Positions 31,290-41,396 of a DNA stretch of 64,000 nt are shown here, piece after piece; the stretch's first letter is position 1, and each line of letters opens with the position of its first letter. The stretch lies in the NCBI GenBank assembly GCA_963575745.1, contig CAUYUJ010017660.1, positions 572,501 through 636,500 on the forward strand, in the 5' to 3' direction. Under the pieces are notes generated by a model that was not told the origin of the DNA, did not search any database, and saw only the letters and a list, made by a program, of their open reading frames with translations. The position numbers and the translations under genes were made by a program. The DNA comes from Prorocentrum cordatum. Taxonomy: Eukaryota; Sar; Dinophyceae; Prorocentrales; Prorocentraceae.

Positions 31290-32960
31290 GAATCTCTTTT
31301 CAAACTATGTTGAACAACCCCCCTGATCTCTTCAAATTGTTTGACACACCATTGCCACGTTTCAAATTATTTGACACGCGCACTGCCCTGCTTTGGAAGA
31401 CCCGCCAGCTCTGTTTCAAATAATTTGACACGCCACCTGCCCCGTTTCAAATTATTTGCACACCACCTGCCCTGCTTTGTAACACCCCCAGCCCTGTTTC
31501 AAATATTTTGAAACACCCCACTGCACTGTTTCAAAAGATTTGCCACAGCAGCTCCTTCGTTTCAAAATATTTGAAAGAGCGTGTTCTACCGCTGCTGGCG
31601 GAAAACCGGGGGGGGTCACTACCGGTTCGAACCCTCCCCCCCCCCCCCCCCCTCCGGAAAACCGGGGGGGGTCACTACCGGTTCGAACCCCTCCCCCCCC
31701 CCCCCCCCTGCTCATCATGAAAAGGGGGGGGGGTCATTACCGGTTCGAACCCCTCCCCCCCCCCCCCCTCCGGATCCGGAAAACCGGGGGGGGTCACTTA
31801 CCGGTTCGAACCCCCCCCCCCCTCGAAAACCGAGTGGGGGTGCGGACAGTGGTGGGGACGGTGTTGGTGGGGACAGTGGTGAGGGGATAGCGGGACAGTG
31901 GTGGGGACAGTGGGACAGTGGGACAGTGGTGGGGACGGTAGTGGTGGGGACAGTGGTGGGGACAATGGTGGGAACAGGGGGGGACAGTGGACAGTGGTGG
32001 TGACGGTGGTGGTGGGGACAGTGGTGTGGGGACAATGGGAATGAGGTGGAAACAGTGGGACAGTGGAGGGTACAATGGTGGTGGGGACAGTGGTGAAGGC
32101 GGTGGCGAGGACGGCGGTGGGACAATGGGACAGAGGTACAGTGGGGACAGTGGTGGGGACAGTGGGGACAGTGGTGGGAACAGTGGGACAGCTCAGTGGG
32201 ACAGCGGAGGAGTCAGTGGGACAGTGGGGACAGTGGGGATAGTCGGGCAGTGGTTGGGGCCGTGGAGACAGTGGGGAGAGTGGAACCGTGGTGGGAACAG
32301 TTCTGGGGACAGCGGGGACAGTGCGACAGTGGTGGGGCCACTGGTGGGGACAGTAGGGGCGGTGGTGGAACCAGTGGGGACAGCGGTGGTGAGGACAGTG
32401 GTGCTGGGAACACCAGTGGGGGATGTGATGCGGACGGTGGTGGGGACCGGGAGTCGTTTGCTGGCGGTGAGTAGGGGGGGGGGGGGGGGGGGGGGGGGGG
32501 AGAGGGGAGGGGGGGGGGTTCGAACCGGTAGTGACCCCCCCCCGGTTTTTTTTTCCGGATCCGGAGGGGGGGGGGGGGGGAGGGGTTCGAACCGGCAGTG
32601 ACCCCCCCTGGTTTTCGAGCGGGGAGAGGGGGGGGGGGGAGGGGTTAGGGGGGGGGGGTTTTGCCGGGTGAGGGGGGGGGGGGGGGGGGGGGGGGGGGAG
32701 GGGTTCCGCAGGGGGGGGGGATTTTCGGAGGGGGGGGGGGGGGCGGACCCCCGGGCTCCGGAGGAAAAGGTTGGCAATTTTCCACAGTAAAGCGGCGGTG
32801 GATCACGCTCTCTCAAATATTTGAAACGCGCCCATCTGTGTTTCAAATATTTTGAAACATCCAGCGGTCCCGTTTCAAAATATTTGACACAACCCCTTGT
32901 CCTGTTTCAAAATATTTGGAACACTACCGCCCCCGTTTCAAATGATTTGCAGCGCCCCTT
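31290..32960. repeat. symmetric nested repeat centre of element X
   Basis: Order along the sequence: eight copies of a GTTTCAAATATTTGAAAC-like palindrome (31297-31575); four copies of CCGGAAAACCGGGGGGGGTC with ACTACCGGTTCGAACCC and long C runs (31598-31830); a GTGGGGACAGTGG minisatellite (31836-32470); the same GGTTCGAACCGG unit in inverted orientation with long G runs (32471-32760); then five more GTTTCAAATATTTGAAAC palindromes (32815-32952). The block therefore reads almost the same from both ends. It separates gene A from gene B and has no supported coding sequence. Confidence 0.85.
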
Positions 32961-33049
32961 GTGCCGCGGCCCACCGAGCTGTGCCACGTGGACACCGCCG
33001 AGGAGGTCACCGAGCTGATCCAAGGGCCCTCGAGAAGCCACTCGCTGAA

Positions 33050-33425
33050 ACGAGGGGAGAGCAGGAGATGAGCAGGAGAGGAGCATGGGGCAGGAGAGGA
33101 GGAGGAGAGGAGCAGAATAGGAGGAGGAGCAGGAGGAGGAGGAGGGGCAGGAAAGCAACCAGAGGAGGAGCAGGACGAGGAGGAGGATGCTCTTGCGACC
33201 TTTTCTTAATCATTTCAGAATATGTCAGCTCACGTTGCATGCTGGGGCAGCGCGTGATCGTTCTCTGGCGCTGGAGGAAGAAGAAGGAGGCGGAGGAGGA
33301 GGAGTGGTCCTCCTGTCCTCCTCCTCCCCCTCCACCTCCTCCTCCTCCTCCTCCGATGCCCTTCCCCCTCCTCCCCCTCGTCCCCTCCTCTGCTCGGCTG
33401 CCCGACCATCACTAGTCTTAACCTT
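33050..33425. repeat. opposed purine and pyrimidine tracts
   Basis: GGA-rich DNA (33055-33305) is followed by TCC-rich DNA (33310-33400), mirroring in reverse order the tracts at 26885-27400. It lies beyond the 3' end of B2. Confidence 0.7.
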
Positions 33426-33452
33426 TTTTTTCCAGCGCGCCCTCTCGAGTTC

Positions 33453-35621
33453 TCAAGGGCGACAAAGGTTGCATATGTGAGACTCGTCTAGGTGCCAGGC
33501 TGCAAAGAGACGGTCGAAAGCGCAAGCGGCGCCAGCACACGTTGCAGCACTCACAGACGCGTGCCTCTTAGACGCTTTGAAGCACGCGATATGCCCGTGT
33601 AACAAGCACAGCGGGCATTTCACGACAACGCCATCTCTCCCACCGCAAGCTGCGCATGTCTCCACAAGCATGCGCGACGGATCCGCACTCTAACCGTTGC
33701 AAGCTAGAACACTGCACATCTGTTTCAGACGGAGGAGGCACGGGTCAAAGTAAGGCCGATCTGCGACTCTGCATTTGACCATGGCGGTTCCAGTGCTAGC
33801 CAAAATGACTTTGCACGTGTCGTCCGTGTAGCACCGAAAACGAAAGTACCCAACAGGTGAAACGTTGCATCTCCCTTTCTCGTCCGAGTTCACAATCTGG
33901 CCGCACATGTCGCCAGCGGCCTCGAACTGCGTGAAGGTAACTGTCAGATTTCCGTCCTCGCCGATTGTTGCTACCAACGATACGTGTTTCGTAAGGGGTC
34001 TGACCTGATATTCGTCCCTGCAGCGCTCGATGCACTGCTGAGACAAGAGGAACTGATCTTTCCAAAGCCTACGCAACTCCAACAACCGCGCCTCTGACAA
34101 TGGCTCAGGCGTCGGCACGCCTTGCTCGTCGCATGGGCCGTCGTCGGATTTCGTGTCAGGTTCGGGCGCTATGTCGACTGCGATCCCATCCAGGACTGGT
34201 TGGTCGCCATGGTCGTCGTCGCTGTCGGCATCGCCGCCCTCGTCTTCCAATGAAGGGGGTCGGCCTGGAGCGGCTGCGACGCATTTGCGTTTGCTGGGTT
34301 CTGGTCGTGGCCACGCCGCGACCTCCTCCGAAACAACATCGAAAGACCCCACCCCTGACCATGCAATCGTCTTCAAGTTGACTTCCAAATGCGACCTTTC
34401 TGCGCCAAGTAACGAAGTAAACATATCCCACCCGTTGACTGCATTGATCGGACTATGGAGCCCAAGCGGTCGCCCATTGCCCTCGCCAGTCGCAGTGGCG
34501 AACACCTGCACGTTGTAGGGCGAAATGGTTGGCGCGTACACAATATCGCCCACAGCGACGCCGATGGCGAACCTCTCTGGGGAGTTGCGCCGTCCGTGCA
34601 CATTGGGGGCCCATGCCCTGCACGCCCTGTCCCTTAGCTGCTTGTCTCCATCGGCTGGCGCCCTCTCAGGTTCTGGGGCGGACGCAGCGTCAATTGGCGG
34701 AGGCGTCGCGAAGCGGCCTTTCTGACCCAAGACTGATTCGATTGACTCGAAATGTTCCACTGCCTCGTCTCGGAGATTCTCGATGGATCCTCGCACGTCG
34801 CTCCAGTTCAATCTCATCTTAGCACTCCGTGAGCCGAGCCCGCATCTTTTCGAGTTGTTGACCTTGCTGCTGAGCAGCGGTAAAGATATTGTCGGGGCGA
34901 TAGCGGACTCAATTGCTATGGGCGAGTTCATGCCCTCGACCTCCTGCGCATCTGGCCTCAGGGACCTCCCGATGCTGAGCGCGACGCGGTGCACCTTCAT
35001 GCTCTGACTCACGTTGCCGTCGACCGCAGCTCGCGCGAAATCGTCGTGGAACTGAGCGCGGAGCCTGAATAGATTGAAGCCCACCCCCAACCTGCTCAAG
35101 TCGGCGCCAGGCCGAAACGCGAACACGTCGCGAGCGATGTTCTTCCTCAGTTCGTTCGGGCCGTCGGGGTCACCAACCCCGAGCGCCAGCAGTCGCACTG
35201 GGTAGACGTTGCATCTGCTACAGATGCGGTTATCAAAGTCAGCGGCAGCGCACGCTGCGCACCGCGTCGCGCCCATCAGAACCTTGGCGCGAATGCCGCA
35301 GGGTAAGTCGTCATCCCCCTGTGGCGCGCCCCCCCAAGCCGACCGTCGAACAGCAAGCTCAGATACTTCGGTATGGAAGTAATCTGCTTTGCCCGCCGCC
35401 AGCGCCGCTAGGCATCCAGGCTTCCCCGCCTTGATTCTCTCGTCGTGACTTTGCAGAAATTGCCGAATTCGTCAATGGCGTTGCCAGCGCGGTGTGACAT
35501 TCGCAAGACCACCCAAACATATATCACACTTGAGGCCCGCGGTGGCGCCTGACAACCACTTGGACAGTTTCTCTTTGTAGTCGTCTCGATCCTCCCTGCC
35601 GATCTCGCCTATCGACATCAT
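33453..35621 (-). pseudogene. element X gene B2, zinc-binding protein of unknown role
   Basis: One frame of 722 codons from an ATGATG start 43 nt after the B1 stop, interrupted by TGA at 35474-35472 and TAG at 33692-33690; coding character continues unchanged past both. An N-terminal LKCDIC pair lies near 35535. A C-x2-C...C-x2-C pair (CAAC, CSRC) lies at about 35260-35210. Asp/Glu/Pro-rich linkers sit in the middle. After the TAG the last 73 codons form a PHD/RING-like cluster: C-x2-C-x9-C-x2-C-x4-H-x2-C and a final C-x2-C. Zinc binding is inferred from spacing; its role in the element is unknown. It may instead be the C-terminal part of B1. Confidence 0.6.
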
Positions 35622-35663
35622 GGCTCCTATTGTTTTTCTCTACGTCGGTTTCTTCGTTGCATT

Positions 35664-37091
35664 ATTTGGCGAGCTTGCGCGTCTTTGAGCCCGATGCGGC
35701 CATGAATGCTTCGGCCATGGTTTTACTCGGCATGGCAGCGAGAACAGACTCGCACGTAAAGAGCGATCCCCACCTGTTGGCGATGCACTTCGGCGGCCTG
35801 CGAGACGTGAACTTCTGTGCTGAAGCGACGCTCGCTTTGAGAATCCATAAGCAATGAATTGACCTGGCGTGCCCCCTCCATACGTTGAAGATCTTCGCGA
35901 CGGTCGCAGGGTAGTTTACACTAGCCGACTCCCACAGCCTGAGGAGCTCTGAGCCTCACTGCAGGATTGCACCCTTGATGAGCTGGTGCTGGTGGTGCAA
36001 GCAATCGCAGTCGAATAAGTATACCCCTGGCGCCTCATTCAACCGAACGGACTCCTTTGCAAGGCATCTCATCTTGGACTCGTCGGAACCAGCGTCAGTT
36101 ACCATGCATAATCTGGAAACTTCGTTTGCTATCGGATCTGATGGTCTTGGCACCCCAATCGACTCCAAAGCTTTCAGCACCATCGCGTAACAATCCCTGC
36201 CAGTCGATCCCTCGACGACTTGCAGGTCAGCAAAATCTTTTCGTGATTCCTCCTGCTCGTTGTCCCAACTGAAGTAGTTTGTAAAAGTCACAACCGTCAT
36301 TAATTTCGACCTTTGCCAGACTTCGGCATTCGTCGCATCGCTCCGAATAAAGTAAATCGCACAATCATGCTCATCGGCCGTGGTTGCGTGAAACCTCCTG
36401 CTGGACGCGACCAAGGCTGCGTCCGCCTTGATCTCCCATGCTGTGACAGTGGTCGAACTAATGTCCATGCCCATTGACAAGCCACACCGCGCGGCTGAGA
36501 CGCGCGATGTGATGCGACGCAGGGCAACCTTCATCCCAGCACGATATGATAAGTGTTGCCCAGATTTTCTCTCTACGATTTGTTGTTGTAGAATATCGAT
36601 CTTATTCGTCGCAACGGCTAGCTTAGTCTCCAAACGTTTGTAGGCCTTTCTCTCGACGTGCAGCTGGCATTGCAACGTATTCGCTCGCTCGAACTGCTTT
36701 CGAACAATCCGTTGTGTGCCGACCCCGACGTCGTGAGGTACAGCGGCTGCAGCCGCGCCGCGCTGCCAGGATCGAAAACTACACAAGATCCCTCTATATG
36801 TCGTGGTCGCACGGCCTCCCAGCCGTCTTTCCAGCTTTGCCAAGTACATGCCACTCCCAGTGTTTGCATTGCCCCGGAGACCACGTCGAGCTCGAAACCT
36901 TCTGAAACAGGCAGGTAATATTTATCCCAACTCTGCGATGCTGCGTCTTTGCACACCGCCTCACCTACAAGATGTTCGAAGCACCATATAACGTCTGTCA
37001 AGTTTGTCTCTGGGATGACTGCGCAACCTCTTGACTCTGAAACATACGCGCTGAAAGTGAAACGAAGTTTCCATATCAGTGCAGGATCCAT
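35664..37091 (-). pseudogene. element X gene B1, DDE-transposase-like protein
   Basis: The ATG directly follows the relict SL. The N-terminal frame runs to about 36720, then a frameshift leads to the frame ending at TAA 35664, with one in-frame TGA at 35958-35956. Order of parts: an N-terminal region (SESRGCAVIPETNL); a coiled coil (about 36690-36580); a helix-turn-helix-like ARCGLSMGMDISSTTVTAWE (about 36490); R-S-D-A-T (Asp codon at 36339); VTDAGSD (36096); C-L-H-H (about 36003); and, past the TGA, ANRWGSLFTCE. Asp...Asp...C-x2-H...Glu is the layout of RNase-H-fold transposases of the hAT/Mutator type. Copies at 47.7 and 55-56 kb share these motifs. Transposase function is inference. Confidence 0.65.
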
Positions 37092-37113
37092 TCTGAGCCA
37101 AAACGGCTACGGA
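37092..37113 (-). other. relict spliced leader directly before B1 ATG
   Basis: On the minus strand CCGTAGCCGTTTTGGCTCA matches the SL with one internal change (A to G at position 10 of the 22); the last two bases read GA instead of AG. The next three bases are the B1 start codon. Confidence 0.85.
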
Positions 37114-37439
37114 CAAGGTGTGTCATGACTGCGCAATCTTCGAGGCAACGCGATTTCCAACGATGTGCCTTGCAACCAATGCTAGTTCAACGGTGAATGG
37201 CAACAAAAATGAGCTCTACCTTATAATCTCCGCCGGCCCCGCTCAAGGCCCCGAGGCGCGCGGCCACTTGAAAAAAGTAGCGTGCTTCCAACAAATGCCA
37301 TATTTTGTTGGGTGGTCCCAGGAAAACGTGATCGTGATTTTTCGTGCCAGACCCCCCAAACGTGGCAAATATGTGCGACGACCCTCCGTTTCAAATTGCA
37401 TTATGTTGCCCGCCCAAAACCCCGAAATCACGACCCCTA
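37114..37439. other. right end of element X, non-coding
   Basis: No gene is seen. GGCAAATAT at 37364 and GTTTCAAAT at 37388 echo the motifs at the left end. Sequence up to the duplication ends CACGACCCCTAC; the left end begins TTTCTGACCCCTATA, which shares GACCCCTA in direct rather than inverted orientation. Confidence 0.55.
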
Positions 37440-37450
37440 CAGAACAAGAT
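37440..37450. repeat. 11-bp target-site duplication, right copy
   Basis: CAGAACAAGAT is identical to 26693-26703. Reading from the left copy into the sequence after this copy restores the Copia frame. Confidence 0.9.
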
Positions 37451-38156
37451 GCCCAAGAGCGAGTTCGGCCAGAACGTGTTCGGGTACGTGGAGCGCCTCC
37501 ACAAGAACCTGGGCCACCCCGGCACGGAGGTGTTCCTGGGGATGCTGACGACAGCGGGCGCCATAGAAGAAGTCACCACCTGCGCCAAGCAGTGCAAGTG
37601 CGCCAGTTGCGCGGAGCGCAAGCGAGCATCACAGCCACCGAAGTCGGCACCAACTTCCTGGACGACGTTCAACCAGGCATTGTACCTGGACTTCTTCGAG
37701 TTCAAGTTGCGCTCAGTCTCGGCGAGGATTGCGCACATGCTGGACGGAGCTAGCCGGTTCCAGAAGTGCAGGATCGTCAACCGTGAGACGACCGCCGAGG
37801 CCATCAAGTCCATCGAGAAGGAGTGGATTCGGCACTACGGGATCCCAACCAACCTCATAATGGACGAGTGCGGCGCAGCATGCAGTCAGGAGATGCTTGA
37901 CTGGGCCAGCCAACACAACGTCAAGATGCGAGTCGCCCCTGGCGAGGCTCATCAGGTACTGGGCCCCGTGGAGCGAGCTCACCAGGCCATGCGCGAGACG
38001 ACGGAGCTCTGGTTCGAGGAGACCGGCCTAGAGCGCACCATCGAGAACCTGAAGACAGCACCGGACTACGTGCCCAACCAGATAAACAGGATGATGCACC
38101 ACAAGGGATACAGTCCAGCACAGTGGGTCCCGGGCTGGGCTACAACCCCGAGCTGA
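37449..38156 (+). pseudogene. Copia integrase domain
   Basis: Integrase joins the cDNA ends to target DNA. The frame resumes right after the duplication. The zinc-binding part has H-x4-H (HKNLGH, about 37498) and CKCASC (about 37596). The catalytic core has Asp in LDFFEF (about 37687), Asp in MDECGA (about 37860) and Glu in GPVERAHQ (about 37968), giving the DDE triad of retroviral-type integrases. A one-base loss near 38120 shifts the true frame, which then continues as GYNPELNDPLSADTLRTPAA. No start codon is expected, since this is an internal part of the polyprotein. Confidence 0.88.
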
Positions 38157-41100
38157 ACGACCCCCTGTCCGCAGATACTCTACGCACGCCAGCAGCGGAG
38201 GCCTACTTGGAGGAGGAGACCTTCCAGGAGGCGATGCAGCGGCGCGTGGCCGCAGCTCCAGCATTCATCAAGGCGGACTCGACGGAGAGGCTTCGCAGGG
38301 CCTTCCTGCGGAAGCGACGTGACACACACGACTCGGTCAACGTGGGCGAGGAGTGCTACTACTGGCGCGATCGCGGGGCCAGCAGGCTCCAGAAGTCACG
38401 CTGGAGGGGGCCGGCTACCGTGGCGTTGCGCGACCCAAGGTCTACTGGGTTACGCATGGCGGGGGTCTTCTACGCTGCGGCCCAGACCGCATCAGACCCA
38501 TCGTGGAGCGGATCGGCGAGCCGAAGCGACCGGCAAACCTACAGGCAGCACAGACCGCCTTGCAAGGGTTACGACGTGGAGGTATTGTGCAGTTCTTCGA
38601 CATCAGCCAGCTGCCTGGTCCCAGCGAGGAGGACCGCTCGAGCGAGCCATGGAGGAGGACGAACCAACCCCAACCACTGGGAGTGCGCCGACGGTGGAGC
38701 AGGCCATGGCGGATCAACTCAGACAGGTATCGGCGCAGGGCTCAGAGCCCCAAGCGGAGCCCAGGCCTGCCAGCCACGAGGAGCCTACAACGACGGCCGC
38801 CAACCAGGCCATTCCAGATGACGACGAGGCCGATCTACTCCCACGACCAGAACAGCAAGAAGCACCAGCAGATCAACCACAGCCAGCTGAGCTACCAGAT
38901 CAACAGGTGACCGACGCGAGAGCAAGGTTCAAGGAGATGCGACGGAGTCAGGACGCCTCCGAGATGGCACCACTACGTACGTTCTCATCCCAGCGAGACC
39001 GACAGAGAAGCGTCAGTCGGTCGGGCCCCCATGACAAAGTGGAGATCGCAGAGGACGTGATGTTCATGAGCGTGGAGGTCCTACCCAAGGGCTGGAACTA
39101 CGACGCAGCCACCATGGCGTTCAACCTGGACTTTGAGGAGTGCTACGCGGCTGGCGAGCTGAGCGAGAGGAACATGAACGCGGAGGACAAGGCCAAGTTA
39201 GCGGAGGCGAAGCGCGCGGAGCTCCAGAGCTTCTTTGACAACCAGGTCTGGGAGCAGGACAAGAAGGAGGTAGAGGGCCCTAAGAAGGTTCTGCGTGCTA
39301 GGTTCCTGCTGAAGTGGTCCAGGAACGCTGACGGAGGCCACCGAGCCAAGGCGCGGCTTGTGATCCAAGGGTTTCGCGATCCAGACGCCATCGCGGGGAC
39401 CCTGGCCAAGTCTTCTCCGACGATGACGAGATTGAGCAGGACGTTCATCGTGCTCCTGAGTCGCATCCATGGTTGGCTTCTGTTCACGGCGGACGTGAGC
39501 ACCGCATTTCTGCAGGGCAAGCGCTCGGATCGTGGCATCTCTGTACTCTTGCCATCCGAGGCCTGCAAGATGTTCGGGTACCAACCTGGAACACGGATGA
39601 AGTCGCTCAAGAGCATGTACGGCTTGAGCGACGCGCCGAGACTTTGGTGGGAGGAGGCCACAGACCGCATGATCGGGTGCGGCTTTGTGGTTCACCCGCT
39701 GGACCCCTGCCTGTTCCTGAGCTACCGGCTGGACGAGACGAACGTGAAGGTGTTCGACGGCGCCATCGGCCTACATGTGGACGACATGCTAGGAGGCGGC
39801 AGCAACCAGGTGGGCCAGGCGTGCTTTTCGGCGCGCGTCCAGGAGCTCAAGAAGGTTTTCAACTTCCGGACGTGGGAGGACACCGAGACTGGCACTTTGA
39901 ACGCGGCCGGTGACTCGTCCATGGATTTCTGCGGCAACCAGCTCACCAAGGCTACAAACGGAGATTATCAGATGAGCTGCGAGACCTACATCAAGGGACT
40001 CAAGCCGATCACGATGACCAAGAGCAGGGCCAGCGACCACAAGTTGGCCATCACAGAGGGCGAGCGACGACAACTACGAGGACTTATGGGCAGTTTGGCG
40101 CGGCCCAGCAACCAGGCGGCACCCCACTTGCAGTGCAGCGTGAGCCTCGGACAAGGTACAATCAACGAGAGCTCCACCGTGCAGGACTTAGTCGAGGCCA
40201 ACAAGACGCTGAGGTTCGTCAAGGCCAACAGCGACGTGTGCCAGTTGTTTCCCAAGATATGCGACGACCCCAACGAGGTGGCGTTCATTTGAATGACGGA
40301 CGCAGCATGGGCAGTACGACGTGATGGAAGCTCGCAGGGAGGCTACCTCATCCTGGCAGCGCACAGGAGTGTGCTGAGCGGCGAGACGGTCAAGTACACC
40401 TTGGTCGACTGGCGATCGTGGAAACTACCAAGGGTGAGCAGGTCCTCATTGGCGAGTGAAGCCCAAGCTGCAGCAGGAAGAGTGGACGCACTCGAGCATG
40501 TGAAGGTGCACTACAGCCTGATGCTCGACCCGACGAGGGACCCGAGGCTCAACGGCACCATGGCGGTGCTGGGCAGGAGTGCATTGGTGGCGGGCGCCAA
40601 GGCGCTGTGCGACGCGGCCCAGAAGCCACACGTGCACAACTTCGACGACAAGCGGACGGGCATCGAGGTGCAGGTGCTCAAGGAGCGTATGACGGCAAGC
40701 GCTGCGGGCTGGCACTGGGTCAGCTCGGAGCGCCAGTTCGCGGACGGCTTCACCAAGCTGTCGGCGCGACAACTACTGGCAGACAGGCTGCGCACTGGGG
40801 CGATCAGCCTGAAGTTCGATGAGAAGTTCCAGGCAGCCAAGAAGAAGACCGTCAAGGACCAACAGGAGGAAGCCAAGAGGTTCGCCACACCAAGACCGAA
40901 GGTAAGCACAATGACGGCGATGGCGACCATGGCATCCATGACGACAGCAGCCAGCAGCGAGGTGGAGATCTACGACGCAAGGGCGACGACAGTGATGGAG
41001 CTCGAGTGGACCATGTCACCGCAAGTGGGGATCAGGATTCCCCTCGGCACGTTCATCAAAGGAGTCGTGACGGCCATCCTGATGATCGTGGGCCTATTCA

Positions 41101-41396
41101 CAGTATGTTATATGACGTACAACGAATGGTCCGAGAAGGAGGCGAGCACGACCCATCCAGAGCCAAGACCCGAGCAGGCAGAAGGAAAGACAAAGCATAA
41201 GCGTGAGCAGAAGGTGAAGATCAGCAGTATCAAGTGGAACGTTGGAGTTCAAGGGCCCGTGCACTACTCATCTGTGGGCCAGACCGACGGAGTTTACGGA
41301 CGATATGTTCATGCTACGCAGGGTTTCTCCCGAGGCTGGGAAGTGACGAAAGAGATAGTGGAATCCCGTGCTGGCCTGAAGGGCCAAAGTGAGTGA
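38157..41396 (+). pseudogene. Copia reverse transcriptase and RNase H, with C-terminal membrane segment
   Basis: After two more one-base losses (near 38420 and 38600) the frame is open to 40292, where an in-frame TGA precedes the RNase H. Reverse transcriptase marks are KWSRNADGGHRAKARLVIQG (about 39312), TADVSTAFLQG (about 39487), SMYGLSDAPRLWW (about 39613) and LHVDDML (about 39770; the usual YVDD box). RNase H shows TDAAWA (40296) and SSLASEAQA (about 40440). Beyond it about 170 residues are not standard Copia. They include a hydrophobic stretch of some 20 residues (about 41053-41115: GVVTAILMIVGLFTVCYM) that predicts one membrane span. The final stop is at 41394. Confidence 0.88.

Larger units (their letters stand above)
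26704..37439 (-). mobile_element. element X: nested 10.7-kb insertion, candidate large DNA transposon
   Basis: The limits come from the 11-bp direct repeat and from exact repair of the Copia reading frame when the insert and one repeat are removed. Inside lie two minus-strand gene units, A1-A2 and B1-B2, each headed by a relict SL. A repeat-rich centre separates them. B1 shows transposase-like motifs. Motifs of GTTTGAAAC / GGCAAATAT type occur within about 80 bp of each end and again in the centre, as subterminal transposase sites would. I see no terminal inverted repeat and no poly(A). An 11-bp duplication fits Mutator-like elements among DNA transposons, but the proteins are not recognisably of that family. 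Confidence 0.8.

Noticed and set aside
26704-37439. Terminal inverted repeats at the ends of element X
   Set aside because: The outermost bases (TTTCTGACCCC and ACGACCCCTAC) do not pair as inverted repeats; GACCCCTA is shared in direct orientation only.
26704-37439. Element X as a LINE or other retroelement insertion
   Set aside because: An 11-bp duplication would fit, but no reverse transcriptase, poly(A) or LTR is present inside.
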